A stretch of DNA of 59,611 bases from an uncultured bacterium (GTDB lineage: Bacteria; Bacillota_I; Bacilli_A; RFN20; CAG-826). The notes under the pieces were generated by a model. The model saw only the letters and a list, made by a program, of their open reading frames with translations, searched no databases and was not told where the DNA came from. The translations under genes were made by a program, and so were the position numbers. Shown here piece after piece: positions 13,853 through 23,567 of the stretch; position 1 is the first letter of the stretch, and every line of letters starts with the position of its first letter. The DNA is taken from positions 1 to 59,611 of the forward strand of contig CASDXP010000012.1 in NCBI GenBank assembly GCA_949285455.1, in the 5' to 3' direction.

Positions 13853-16486
13853 TTATTTCTTTTCGTGTTTAATGTGTGCTTGTGCCGCGGCAAGACGGGC
13901 GACAGGAACACGGAATGGCGAACAAGAAACGTAATCTAAACCAACTTCTTCAAAGAAGTCGATGGAGACTGGATCGCCACCTACTTCACCACAGACACCG
14001 AGGTGTAAGTGTGGGTTCGTAGATCTTCCTTTCTTAGAAGCCATATCGACTAATTGGCCAACACCTTTAACATCGATCGTTTGGAATGGATCTTGTTCGA
14101 AGATTTTAGTTTCATAATATTTTGGTAAGAACTTACCAGCATCATCACGGCTAAAGCCGAATGTCATCTGGGTTAAATCGTTCGTACCGAAGGAGAAGAA
14201 TTCAGCTTCAGTTGCAATTTCATCTGCGAGTAAGGCCGCGCGTGGGATTTCAATCATCGTACCGACGTGATAATGTAATTCAACTTTTGCATCAGCAATA
14301 ATCTTATCAGCGGTTTCGGTGATGATGTTTTTCACGAACTTAAATTCTTTAAGATCTAAGGTTAAAGGAATCATAATTTCTGGTTCGATCTTCTTACCTA
14401 AATCTTTTTGTGCCTTAATAGCCGCTTCGATAATAGCGGTGGCTTGCATTCTTGCAATTTCTGGATAAGAAACGTCAAGACGGCAACCACGGTGACCCAT
14501 CATTGGGTTGAATTCATGCAAGTAAGCGATACGGTCTTTGATGACAGCAACACTTGTATTAAGTGCTTTCGCTAATTCTTCAATCTTATCTTCTTCTTGT
14601 GGTAAGAATTCGTGTAGAGGTGGATCAAGTAAACGTACGTTAACGTTTAAACCGTCCATCGCCATATATAACTTATAGAAGTCATCACGTTGATAAGGAA
14701 GAAGTTCTGCTAAAGCAGCTTCTCTACCTTTAGTATCATCAGAAAGAATCATCTTTCTCATGTGGAAGATACGATCTTTATCGAAGAACATATGTTCTGT
14801 ACGGCATAAGCCAATACCTTGTGCACCAAATTTCTTTGCTTGGATAGCATCTCTTGGCGTATCAGCGTTCGCACGGACAAGTAATCTTCTATTGGCATCA
14901 GCCCAACCCATTAAGCGACCGAAATCACCGGTAAGTTCAGGTTCAACTTTCTTGACATCGACGTCATAGACGTAACCTGTCGAACCATCGATAGATAAAA
15001 CGTCTTGATCAGTAAATGTTCTATCGCCAAGTTTAACCGTACGCGCTTCTTCATCGACGACGATAGCGGAGCAGCCAGCGACGCAGCATTTACCCATACC
15101 ACGAGCGACGACAGCAGCGTGAGAAGTCATACCGCCTCTCATCGTTAAGATACCTTCTGCGGCAACCATACCTTCGATATCTTCAGGCGAAGTTTCCGCT
15201 CTTACTAAGACAACTTTTTCACCTTTTGCGTGTCTTTCCGCTGCTTCTTTAGCGTCGAAACAAATCTTACCAGTAGCCGCGCCTGGGGAGGCTGGTAAAC
15301 CAGTAGCGATAGGTTTGATAGCTTTTAAAGCCGCTTGATCAAAACTTGGGTGTAATAAAGCATCTAGAGATTTTGGTTCAACTCTTAAGACCGCTTCTTT
15401 TTCATCGATGATACCTTCATCCACTAAATCGCAAGCAATCTTTAAGGCTGCATTAGGAGTTCTCTTACCATTTCTTGTTTGTAAGAAATAGAGTTTACCG
15501 TCTTCGACGGTGAATTCCATATCTTGCATATCTTTATAATGGTTTTCCATCAATTTAATAGTTTTGACAAATTGGTCATAAACTTCTGGCATTCTCTTTT
15601 GTAATTCTTCGATGTGAAGAGGAGTGCGGATACCAGCGACGACGTCTTCACCTTGTGCGTTTGGTAAATATTCCGCGAACACTTTCTTTTCACCAGTAGC
15701 AGGGGAACGAGAGAACGCTACGCCTGTACCGGAAGTTTCGCCCTTGTTACCAAAGACCATCGATTGAACGTTGACAGCGGTGCCCCAGGAATAAGGAATG
15801 TTATTCATCTTACGATAGATGTTCGCGCGTTCATTATCCCAAGAACGGAAAACAGCGGTCACGGCTTCAATTAATTGAACTTTTGGATCTTGAGGGAATT
15901 CTTCGCCGAAGACTTTTTTATAATAAGCCTTATATTCTTTCACTAAGTCTTTAAGTTCTTCTGCGGTGACTTCAGTATCGAGTTTATAACCTTTTTTTTC
16001 TTTGAGTTCATCGAGCATCTTATCCATGTCAGTGCGTGGATGACCTTTAGCGATGTTTGTGAACATCAAGATGAAACGACGGTAGCAATCGTAAGCGAAA
16101 CGATCGTTACTTGTTTCTTTAGCTAAGACTTCAACAGTCTTATCATTAAGACCAAGGTTAAGGATGGTATCCATCATACCTGGCATACTGACTCTTGCGC
16201 CGGAACGAACACTTACGAGCAATGGTTTGTGATCGCCACCGAAAGCTTTGCCAGTTTCATTTTCGACTTCCTTGATAGCAGCGAAGATATCTTTCACTAA
16301 ATATTCTGGAAGTACTTTTTTGTTCTCGTAATAAAGAGTGCATGCTTCAGTTGAAATGGTGAAGCCTTGTGGGATAGGAACCCCAATGTGGGTCATTTCA
16401 GCTAGACCCGCACCTTTACCACCGAGGAGTTCTTTGCCTAAACCATAGGCATCTTTGAAACTATAGACATATTTCTTTTGTTCCAT
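13853..16486 (-). CDS. ppdK: pyruvate, phosphate dikinase
   Basis: The 877-residue protein has the full PPDK layout: an N-terminal ATP-grasp domain (GGKGAGLAEM near residue 20), the swivelling phosphohistidine domain with GGMTSHAAVVARGMG and His456, and the C-terminal PEP/pyruvate barrel with GICRTEHMFF-like and LGVCGEVGGDP motifs. Length is the same as the Clostridium symbiosum enzyme. It interconverts pyruvate, ATP and phosphate with PEP, AMP and pyrophosphate, and in anaerobic fermenters often runs towards ATP formation. GGAGG precedes the ATG. It is a single-gene transcript with a terminator at 13784-13823 and a palindrome at 16522-16539 upstream. Confidence 0.97.
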   Translation of the reverse strand: MEQKKYVYSFKDAYGLGKELLGGKGAGLAEMTHIGVPIPQGFTISTEACTLYYENKKVLPEYLVKDIFAAIKEVENETGKAFGGDHKPLLVSVRSGARVSMPGMMDTILNLGLNDKTVEVLAKETSNDRFAYDCYRRFILMFTNIAKGHPRTDMDKMLDELKEKKGYKLDTEVTAEELKDLVKEYKAYYKKVFGEEFPQDPKVQLIEAVTAVFRSWDNERANIYRKMNNIPYSWGTAVNVQSMVFGNKGETSGTGVAFSRSPATGEKKVFAEYLPNAQGEDVVAGIRTPLHIEELQKRMPEVYDQFVKTIKLMENHYKDMQDMEFTVEDGKLYFLQTRNGKRTPNAALKIACDLVDEGIIDEKEAVLRVEPKSLDALLHPSFDQAALKAIKPIATGLPASPGAATGKICFDAKEAAERHAKGEKVVLVRAETSPEDIEGMVAAEGILTMRGGMTSHAAVVARGMGKCCVAGCSAIVVDEEARTVKLGDRTFTDQDVLSIDGSTGYVYDVDVKKVEPELTGDFGRLMGWADANRRLLVRANADTPRDAIQAKKFGAQGIGLCRTEHMFFDKDRIFHMRKMILSDDTKGREAALAELLPYQRDDFYKLYMAMDGLNVNVRLLDPPLHEFLPQEEDKIEELAKALNTSVAVIKDRIAYLHEFNPMMGHRGCRLDVSYPEIARMQATAIIEAAIKAQKDLGKKIEPEIMIPLTLDLKEFKFVKNIITETADKIIADAKVELHYHVGTMIEIPRAALLADEIATEAEFFSFGTNDLTQMTFGFSRDDAGKFLPKYYETKIFEQDPFQTIDVKGVGQLVDMASKKGRSTNPHLHLGVCGEVGGDPVSIDFFEEVGLDYVSCSPFRVPVARLAAAQAHIKHEKK

Positions 16487-16521
16487 GTTTTTCCTCCATT
16501 CATGGTTTCATTTCGTTAAAG

Positions 16522-16539
16522 GTGATAATTTCTTATCAC
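16522..16539 (-). promoter_or_regulatory. palindrome upstream of ppdK, candidate operator
   Basis: GTGATAA and TTATCAC are perfect seven-base arms around a four-base centre, 36 bp upstream of the ppdK start. A weak -35-like TTGCTA lies further upstream on the minus strand, so the palindrome would overlap the -10 region. The regulator is not identified. The rest of 16487-16635 shows no gene. Confidence 0.45.
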
Positions 16540-16635
16540 ACCAAAAGAGATTTTAGCAAATTTCTTTGGCTTTTACTATATTTTTATGTGCGTGTGTGAT
16601 TAATTACACGTCGCTAAAAATTGAGTATATATTAA

Positions 16636-17523
16636 TTAATCGTGCATTTTCCCATTATTTTCTTGTTTACCAAGCAAAAAATGCATTGCATCAACAAAAT
16701 GTTTTGACCAGAAATCTTCATGATGAATTTCTTTGGTGTCCATCACTAAGGTGACCTCATTTTGTTTGTAACCGTGACGTAATAAATATTTGTAAGCAGT
16801 GTAAGTGGATTCGATGAAAAGGTGTTCAAAATCTTTTCCTCCGACGAGCATCGCAATGTTAACTTTGTAGTTTGGATTAAGTTTTATTACATCGTTTAAA
16901 AATGTTCTTAAGTTCGCTTTATTCATCAAAAATAAAGCTGGAGAAAAAGAAAGTGCGCCTTTGATATAAGAAGCTTTATAAAAAGCTGCATAGAAAGTGA
17001 TAAGGCCACCCATGGAAGAACCACCAAAGTAAGTATGATCCCTATCTTTTAGCGTTCTAAAATGTTCGTCGATAATTGGTTTTAAGGTAGTGAAGAAATA
17101 ATCGAGAAATAGTTCGCCACAATGCTCTAATTCATTCATCCCTTTGATTTGTCTTCTCACAACTTTGGCGATAGAGGGGGTCATTTCCGCAGCTCTTGCG
17201 CTACTACTTTTAGGGCAATCAAGACCGACGTAAATTAAACCATCGTAACCTTCTTTCATCAAAGTGTGATTATGCTCATCGATGTTCCATTCGCCATAAG
17301 CGCTTAAATATTTATCGACGAGATTTTGTCCGTCTGCCATATACATGACAGCGTATCTTTTATTTTCATTTTGAAAATAATCATCTGGCACGAATACCCT
17401 TACCATCCTTTTTGGTTCGATAGGTAAAGGAGTGTTCATTTCCGCTTCATAAAGATGACCATACTTGATGTTATTTGGTCTTTTAGTGTGTAGTTTAAAT
17501 GGTCCAATATTTTTTAAATTCAT
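16636..17523 (-). CDS. esterase D-like alpha/beta hydrolase
   Basis: The 295-residue protein has the nucleophile elbow GGSSMGG at about residues 168-174 and a likely C-terminal catalytic His in EIHHEDFW, the pattern of the putative esterase (Fes/EstD-like) family. There is no signal peptide, so it acts in the cytoplasm. Its ATG overlaps the stop of the upstream ABC transporter gene (ATGA), so it belongs to the TetR-controlled exporter operon. It may hydrolyse an ester compound that the exporter also handles; the substrate is unknown. Confidence 0.82.
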   Translation of the reverse strand: MNLKNIGPFKLHTKRPNNIKYGHLYEAEMNTPLPIEPKRMVRVFVPDDYFQNENKRYAVMYMADGQNLVDKYLSAYGEWNIDEHNHTLMKEGYDGLIYVGLDCPKSSSARAAEMTPSIAKVVRRQIKGMNELEHCGELFLDYFFTTLKPIIDEHFRTLKDRDHTYFGGSSMGGLITFYAAFYKASYIKGALSFSPALFLMNKANLRTFLNDVIKLNPNYKVNIAMLVGGKDFEHLFIESTYTAYKYLLRHGYKQNEVTLVMDTKEIHHEDFWSKHFVDAMHFLLGKQENNGKMHD

Positions 17524-19361
17524 GTGTCACTTACCTCTTCTTCTTCGTTCGTTCTACCTGAGAATTGAGCGTTATATAATTCCGCATAGAATCCATTTTG
17601 GGCTAATAAAGATTTATGATTGCCCTTTTCTATTATTTTACCTTTATTCATGACAAGAATCATCTTCGCACCTTTGATGGTCGATAGACGGTGAGCGATA
17701 ATGAAGGAAGTTCTACCTTCCATCATCTTATTCATCACTTCTTGAATTTCGACTTCCGTACGTGTATCGACACTGGAAGTGGCTTCATCTAGAATGAGCA
17801 TTTTAGGTTTAGATACCATCGCTCTTGCAATAGTTAGCAATTGTCTTTGGCCTTGCGAAATATTCGTGCCATCTTCATTGAGCATGAAATCGTAACCACC
17901 CGGTAAAGTTTTAATGAAGTGGTGGGCTCTTGCTTTTTTTGCGGCTTCGATAACTTCTTCATCGCTTGCATCTTGTCTACCATAACGAATGTTATCTCGA
18001 ATTGTTCCTTCGAATAGCCACGTATCTTGTAAAACCATACCAACCGCGCCTCTTAAGGCTTTTCTTGTGTAATGTTTAGTATCGATACCATCTAAGATAA
18101 TTTCACCTTTATCAATTTCATAGAAACGCATTAATAAATTGACAATTGTTGTTTTACCTGCGCCTGTTGGTCCGACAATCGCGACACTATCGCCAGGATG
18201 AACTGTAAGATTTAAATCTTCAATTAATGGTTTATCTTTGTTATAAGAGAATGCCACATCTTTTAAAATCATTTCACCTTTGATATTTTCTTCGCTATCA
18301 ATTGCGTCTTCTAAATCAGGTTTTTCTTCCTCTTGATCTAAAAGATCATATATTCTTTCACCCGCAGCGACGGTAGATTGAATTGTGGAAGAAATTTGCC
18401 CAATATTTTGGAAAGGTTGTTGAAATAGATTTAAGAACAAGAAGAAGGCGACCATATTAGCGATATCATCAAGTAAACCTCCGACGACACAGACGAAGAC
18501 GAAACCTAAATTAGAAATAAAGCGCATGCTAGGGAAGATTAAAGAAGATAAGAATTGTGACCATCTATCAGCTTTAGTCAATTCTTTATTAACAATTTCA
18601 AAATCTTCTTTCGTCTCTTCTTCCATGTTGAAAAGTTTAATAACTTTATAACCGGAGAAGTTTTCTTCGGCAACGCCTTCGAGTTGCGAAAGTTTCAAAC
18701 GATATTTGGCGAATTGTTTTTGGGCTTTAATCGCAATCATGACAGTCACTAAAATTGTCACTGGTAAAATTGCAAAAGAAATGAGCGCAAGTTGCCAAGA
18801 TGACACAAGCATCGCAATGACGACAGCAATAAATAAAGAGATAGAATAAATTAATTGATTAATAATTTGTCTTAAAGATTGGGAAATAGTATCTACATCC
18901 GCTGTTCCTCTCGTTAGTATCGTTCCATACGTATGAGCGTCAAAGTAAGAAAGCGGTAATCTATCTAATTTATCTCTTACTTTAGCTCTTAGATTGTAAG
19001 CGTATTTAGCAGCGATGCTAACGATGATAAAATCTGCAACCCAGTTGAATAATGCACTAGCGACATATAGACCTAACATCGTACCAAAAGCAAGGAAAGT
19101 ATTGCCCCAGTTAATGCCTAATATACCTGTTTGAGCATCGACGATTAAGATTTGACCAATTAAATAGTCTTCAGAAATGGTGTTACGTAACACTATTGGA
19201 GTGATGACTGTAAATATGGCAGATGCAATAAGGAAGATAGCCACAATAATGAAGAGGGGGTATTGTGGTTTAAAATCACCTAGTAATCTTTTTAAAGATT
19301 TTCTAAAGTGTTGAGGCTTAATAGCATGTCCCATTTTTCCACGTGGCGGCATCTTATTCAC
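17520..19361 (-). CDS. ABC exporter half-transporter, catalytic partner
   Basis: The 613-residue protein has six membrane helices (about residues 30-320) followed by an ATP-binding domain with Walker A GPTGAGKTT, signature NISQGQRQ and Walker B LILDEATSS with the catalytic Glu. It overlaps the upstream half-transporter gene by eight bases and follows a strong AAGGAGGTGA site. The two form a heterodimeric type IV exporter of the multidrug class (BmrCD/TM287-288 type). Control by the TetR regulator upstream makes drug, bile compound or lipid export likely; the substrate is not known. Confidence 0.93.
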   Translation of the reverse strand: MNKMPPRGKMGHAIKPQHFRKSLKRLLGDFKPQYPLFIIVAIFLIASAIFTVITPIVLRNTISEDYLIGQILIVDAQTGILGINWGNTFLAFGTMLGLYVASALFNWVADFIIVSIAAKYAYNLRAKVRDKLDRLPLSYFDAHTYGTILTRGTADVDTISQSLRQIINQLIYSISLFIAVVIAMLVSSWQLALISFAILPVTILVTVMIAIKAQKQFAKYRLKLSQLEGVAEENFSGYKVIKLFNMEEETKEDFEIVNKELTKADRWSQFLSSLIFPSMRFISNLGFVFVCVVGGLLDDIANMVAFFLFLNLFQQPFQNIGQISSTIQSTVAAGERIYDLLDQEEEKPDLEDAIDSEENIKGEMILKDVAFSYNKDKPLIEDLNLTVHPGDSVAIVGPTGAGKTTIVNLLMRFYEIDKGEIILDGIDTKHYTRKALRGAVGMVLQDTWLFEGTIRDNIRYGRQDASDEEVIEAAKKARAHHFIKTLPGGYDFMLNEDGTNISQGQRQLLTIARAMVSKPKMLILDEATSSVDTRTEVEIQEVMNKMMEGRTSFIIAHRLSTIKGAKMILVMNKGKIIEKGNHKSLLAQNGFYAELYNAQFSGRTNEEEEVSDT

Positions 19362-21162
19362 CTCCTTCTAAGACGGCTTGACCCATCTTCATCGTCTTTT
19401 CAATTTCATCAGGATCAAGTTGCGATAACACGATATCTAAATAAGCAGGGCAAGTTTTTAACAATTCGTTATGTTTGCCTTGTCCGACAATTTCACCATC
19501 GTGTAAGACGATAATGTTATCAGCGTCTAATATCGAAGAAACGCGTTGGGCGACGACGATCATCGAAGCATCACCAACATAATTTTTTAAAGCTTTTCTC
19601 AATTTAATATCAGTTTTAAAATCGAGAGCGGAAAAAGAATCATCAAAGATGTAAAGTTCAGGTTTCTTCACTAGAGCACGCGCGATAGCGAGTCTTTGTT
19701 TTTGTCCCCCAGAGAAGTTTTTACCACCCTGTGAGACTTTCGCACTCATGCCCTCTTCTTTTTTAGAAACAAAGTGGGTCGCTTGGGCGACATCTAAAGC
19801 CTCTTTAATTTCTTCATCACTAGCGTTTTGATTACCAAAAAGCATGTTATCTTTGATCGTTCCAGAAAATAATAAAGCTTGTTGAGGGACGAAACCAATC
19901 ATATTTCTTAAATCTTTCTGTAAGTAATTTTTAACGTTAATGCCATCGAAAGTAATCTCACCTTCAGTGACATCATAAAACCTTGGAATTAAGTTAATAA
20001 TCGATGATTTGCCTGAACCTGTCGAACCAATTATTGCCGTCATTTCCCCAGGTTTTGTCTTAAATGAGATGTGATGTAATGTAGGATCTGTCGCATCTGG
20101 AAAAGTGAAAGAAACATCTTTAAATTCCACTTCACCAAATCCTTTTTTCTTGTTGATAGCTTCAGGATCCGCTAGTTCATCTGTCACAGTGTTTTCAGTT
20201 TCAAGAATAGCGTTTATTCTTCTAGCGGACACTTGTCCTCTTGGAATCATGATAAGGATCATTGCAAACATCATGAACGACATCATAATTTGCATAGTGT
20301 ATTGTGCGACGACCATGATAGTGGATAAATCCGCTAGAACGCCTTGTGGATCTAAGACTAGCACGCCATCAAGTCTTGCAAATCCAACGAAGAAAATTCC
20401 AATATAGGTCATATTGAATATGACAGTAATGATTGGCTGCGCTACTGTCATAATTCGTTCAACTTTAATGGTAATGCTTTTAACTTGATTATTAGCTTTA
20501 GCAAATCTTTCCTTTTCATAATCTTGTTGATTAAATGCTCTTACGACACGAACACCTGTCAGTTGTTCACGCATGACGATAGTTACTTTATCGATAGATT
20601 CTTGAATTTTCTTAAATTTAGGAATAGCGATGATGCAAAGTAAAATAACAGTGAGAATAATTAATGGAATAGAGATAGCTAAGACGACCGCTAAGAAAGC
20701 GTCCGTGGTCAAAGTCATGATGACCGCCACAATTAAAGTTACAGGCGACATGACTAAGGTACGAAGAGCCATCGTGGTCGTATCTTTGACAGTTTGAACG
20801 TCACTTGTAAGTCTAGTAAGTAACGTAGAAGTTCCAAAATTATCGTATTCAGCAAGAGAAAATTCACTTACTTTTTCATAGATGCTACTACGAATATTCT
20901 TAGCTTGTCTTGAAGTCGCATGGCCGATGAGTAAGCCAGAACAAACTGCTAAAGAAAGAACCCCAATCGATATAGCGATCATGATGCCACCTTCAAACCA
21001 AATTCTATTTACAGCATCAGGAGCGCCGCTTTGAACAATTTGAGTAATTTCTCCCATCTTGTCAGTGAGAAGAAGTTGACAATATGCTTGACCTGCGACC
21101 ATCGCTAAAGCGATAAGTACTTCCCACCAAGTATTTTTAAAATATTTGAATAGTTTTAACAT
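19354..21162 (-). CDS. ABC exporter half-transporter, degenerate-site partner
   Basis: The 602-residue protein has an N-terminal six-helix domain and an ATP-binding domain with Walker A GSTGSGKSS, signature NFSGGQKQR and Walker B YIFDDSFSALD. The catalytic Glu after the Walker B Asp is Asp here, as in the non-hydrolysing half of heterodimeric exporters, while the 17520 partner keeps Glu. It starts 13 bp after the TetR gene and is cotranscribed with it. Confidence 0.93.
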   Translation of the reverse strand: MLKLFKYFKNTWWEVLIALAMVAGQAYCQLLLTDKMGEITQIVQSGAPDAVNRIWFEGGIMIAISIGVLSLAVCSGLLIGHATSRQAKNIRSSIYEKVSEFSLAEYDNFGTSTLLTRLTSDVQTVKDTTTMALRTLVMSPVTLIVAVIMTLTTDAFLAVVLAISIPLIILTVILLCIIAIPKFKKIQESIDKVTIVMREQLTGVRVVRAFNQQDYEKERFAKANNQVKSITIKVERIMTVAQPIITVIFNMTYIGIFFVGFARLDGVLVLDPQGVLADLSTIMVVAQYTMQIMMSFMMFAMILIMIPRGQVSARRINAILETENTVTDELADPEAINKKKGFGEVEFKDVSFTFPDATDPTLHHISFKTKPGEMTAIIGSTGSGKSSIINLIPRFYDVTEGEITFDGINVKNYLQKDLRNMIGFVPQQALLFSGTIKDNMLFGNQNASDEEIKEALDVAQATHFVSKKEEGMSAKVSQGGKNFSGGQKQRLAIARALVKKPELYIFDDSFSALDFKTDIKLRKALKNYVGDASMIVVAQRVSSILDADNIIVLHDGEIVGQGKHNELLKTCPAYLDIVLSQLDPDEIEKTMKMGQAVLEGGE

Positions 21163-21175
21163 AACGATACATCAC

Positions 21176-21763
21176 CTACTTTGTTAAAAATAAGTTCAAG
21201 ATTGTATTGACGCTTGGAAGCATAATTTTTTTATCTTGATTTTTAATTGAAGAATAAGCTAGCCCGCTTAGCATCGAAGCGAAAGCCATAATTAATTCTT
21301 TTGGGTCGCACGCAATAATTGTTCCTTCTTTTTGGCCTTCTTCGATATAACGATATAAAGCTCCAAAAATTGTTTCAGAATGCTTTGGCTTTTTTAAATT
21401 TAATGTTTTTTGAAAATGAATATTCAAAAATAAATAAAGATAATAAGTGGATTTATCACGCGCGGCAATAACAGTTAAAACATCGATTATTAATTCTTGA
21501 ATTTTCGTTTTAGGACTTAGACTCTCATCAACTTTAAAGGGATGTTTTGTATCTTTGGCGAGTTCTAATAATTCCTTAAAAATTTCTTCTTTACTTTTAA
21601 AGTAATGATAAAAAAGAGAATGAGTCATTTTCGATGCTTTCGCAATATCATCAATTGTTACAGCATCGTAGCCATTAATAGCGAAAAGCTTCAAAGATTC
21701 ATCTAAAATTGTCGCTTTTCTTTTCGCTTTGATAGCTTGAACTTGTTCACGTGTATAAGGCAT
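21176..21763 (-). CDS. TetR-family repressor of the ABC exporter operon
   Basis: The 195-residue protein has a TetR helix-turn-helix at about residues 14-60 (TIDDIAKASKMTHSLFYHYF) and a helical ligand-binding C-terminal domain. It is first in the operon tetR, ABC, ABC, esterase. Two palindromes upstream (21777-21794, 21814-21825) bracket its promoter, so it should repress its own operon until an exporter substrate binds. Confidence 0.92.
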   Translation of the reverse strand: MPYTREQVQAIKAKRKATILDESLKLFAINGYDAVTIDDIAKASKMTHSLFYHYFKSKEEIFKELLELAKDTKHPFKVDESLSPKTKIQELIIDVLTVIAARDKSTYYLYLFLNIHFQKTLNLKKPKHSETIFGALYRYIEEGQKEGTIIACDPKELIMAFASMLSGLAYSSIKNQDKKIMLPSVNTILNLFLTK

Positions 21764-21776
21764 GTCTTCTCCTTTC

Positions 21777-21827
21777 GTTGACTAAACAGTCAACAAAGAT
21801 ATTACCCAATATAGACTAATTAGTCAA
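21777..21827 (-). promoter_or_regulatory. TetR-controlled promoter with two operators
   Basis: On the minus strand a -35 box TTGACT (21827-21822) and a -10 box TAATAT (21804-21799) are exactly 17 bp apart. Operator 1 is GTTGACT-N4-AGTCAAC (21777-21794), covering the likely start site near 21792. Operator 2 is the perfect 12-bp palindrome GACTAATTAGTC (21814-21825), overlapping the -35 box. Both share GACT/AGTC half-sites with centres 34 bp apart. Confidence 0.8.
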
Positions 21828-21919
21828 TAAAAAAATGAAGATTAAAATATTTATTAACAAACTTCGATAATTTGCTTATTTTTTCTAAATGAAAGTAGGG
21901 TAAAAAAATGTGAACGTAA

Positions 21920-22519
21920 TTAATTATTTAATGTAGTTTTGTTTTTACGTTTAAGATAGAGCTTAATGATTAATTTAATTAAGTAATGTAAGCCAATTGT
22001 TAAAACGATACCTATGATGAGACCTGCGATAACGTCGGTTGGATAATGTACTTGGAAATATAGACGCGAGAAGGCAATTAAGATCGCTACTACAAAAGAA
22101 GCGATACCTAATTTGCGTGAATAGATAAAAATTGCAGTCGCAGCTGCAAAACTAGCGCAGGTGTGGCCAGAGGCAAATGAATTTTTACCTGGAAGTTCAC
22201 CAAAACCTAATAAGGAAGTGCCATCTGGTAAAAAGAAATTTAAAGGAAATGTTAAAGTTGGATCAACCGCGTAAGGGCGTGGTCTTGCTACGAGAGGTTT
22301 CAAAATTAAATCGTTAAATAAGCCTGAGACTAAAAGAACACTTAAGATACAAAGTATGCCCGCTTTGCGGTATTTTTTGGAAATTGCTAAGACGACACCA
22401 ACGATAATCCATATCGCTCCCATGTCACCTAGGATGGTGAAAATACCAAAGAATCCGCTTAAGAAATCATTGACTAAAAAATCGTTTAAAAAATGTAAGA
22501 AATCTAATTCCCATGGCAT
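21920..22519 (-). CDS. PAP2-family membrane phosphatase
   Basis: The 199-residue protein has the three phosphatase motifs KPLVARPRP, SFASGHT and SRLYFQVHYPTD with catalytic His residues, between about five to six membrane helices. Bacterial relatives of this size dephosphorylate undecaprenyl pyrophosphate or phosphatidylglycerol phosphate at the outer membrane face. It overlaps the end of the DUF368 gene by 16 bases. That neighbour belongs to the undecaprenyl-phosphate translocase family, so lipid-carrier recycling is the best reading. The 140 bp up to the TetR gene hold no gene. Confidence 0.88.
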   Translation of the reverse strand: MPWELDFLHFLNDFLVNDFLSGFFGIFTILGDMGAIWIIVGVVLAISKKYRKAGILCILSVLLVSGLFNDLILKPLVARPRPYAVDPTLTFPLNFFLPDGTSLLGFGELPGKNSFASGHTCASFAAATAIFIYSRKLGIASFVVAILIAFSRLYFQVHYPTDVIAGLIIGIVLTIGLHYLIKLIIKLYLKRKNKTTLNN

Positions 22520-23442
22520 GAAGAATTTTCCTCATCGACTTTTTCTTGTTCTTTTTTTCTGCCTAATCTTACGAGCATATAAGAACCTACAATGGCAAGA
22601 ATGAAAACAAGAATTCCTACATAAATTTCCCACTGTCTATTTAAAAGGCTAGGATAATATGCCCAAACATCATTATTGATGAATAACGCTACGATGGAAC
22701 CGGCGACGAAACCTATGATGCCATACATCGTTCCAATCGCATATTTTTTAAGCAAATAAGACATGACCTTAGCGACGCTAAAAACACCGATGATGAAGCC
22801 GATACCGGCACAAGCAACGATACCAATCGTCGGGCCAATATGAGTAAAATCTAGATGCATGATTTCATCTAGCAAGCCTAAAATTGGATTATAAAATCCA
22901 ATAGTGATTAAAAAAGCTGAACCACTGACGCCTGGGATGACGACAGTCAAAGATAAAATAAAACCGATAGGAATCATGACAAAATATAGCCAGACGGGGA
23001 ATTCAATAAAGGGTTCATTAAAATCGAATTTGCAAACGACTGATAAGATGCCTAACCCGACTGAAACGATAAAAGGAATAATAAAAATTAAGATGTAAAT
23101 TGGTTTAAATTTTGAAGATTTAACACTGTCGAATAAACCAGGCATGCTACCGACGATAAAGCCAGCAAATAAGCAAATGATAACAAATAAAATATATTCC
23201 ATCGCTAAGTTCAATGGGATGATGAGAGCGGCGACGCAAATGATGACGCCTAAAGCGATAGGAAGAAGATAAAGAAACGATTCTTTAAACTTTTTAAAAA
23301 TGTTAGAAATAGCGTTGATGATTTTATCATAAAATTTGAAGATGACAGCGAGGGCGCCACCAGAGATGCCAGGGACGATGAAGGCTAAGCCCATCGCAGC
23401 ACCGCACAAAACATTAATTAAAAATTCTTTAAATTTTTTCAT
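22504..23442 (-). CDS. DUF368 membrane protein, probable undecaprenyl-phosphate translocase
   Basis: The 312-residue protein is almost entirely membrane helices (eight to nine). It carries the two family signatures VPGISGGALAVIFKFY (about residues 23-38) and IPGVSGSAFLITIGFY (about 168-183), an internal repeat. DUF368 proteins (PopT) have been shown in other bacteria to return undecaprenyl phosphate to the inner membrane face. Its overlap with a PAP2 phosphatase gene would couple dephosphorylation and flipping. It is first in this two-gene unit, divergent from pth. Confidence 0.9.
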   Translation of the reverse strand: MKKFKEFLINVLCGAAMGLAFIVPGISGGALAVIFKFYDKIINAISNIFKKFKESFLYLLPIALGVIICVAALIIPLNLAMEYILFVIICLFAGFIVGSMPGLFDSVKSSKFKPIYILIFIIPFIVSVGLGILSVVCKFDFNEPFIEFPVWLYFVMIPIGFILSLTVVIPGVSGSAFLITIGFYNPILGLLDEIMHLDFTHIGPTIGIVACAGIGFIIGVFSVAKVMSYLLKKYAIGTMYGIIGFVAGSIVALFINNDVWAYYPSLLNRQWEIYVGILVFILAIVGSYMLVRLGRKKEQEKVDEENSSCHGN

Positions 23443-23567
23443 GTGATATATCTTACATTATGTTCAAACATTATTTCAAATTATTTAAGATGTTTTAATT
23501 CGATTTTATAAATTTAATTTTGTTGAACACTAGTTTGCTTAGCAATTTTAAAAATTATAAACAATGT

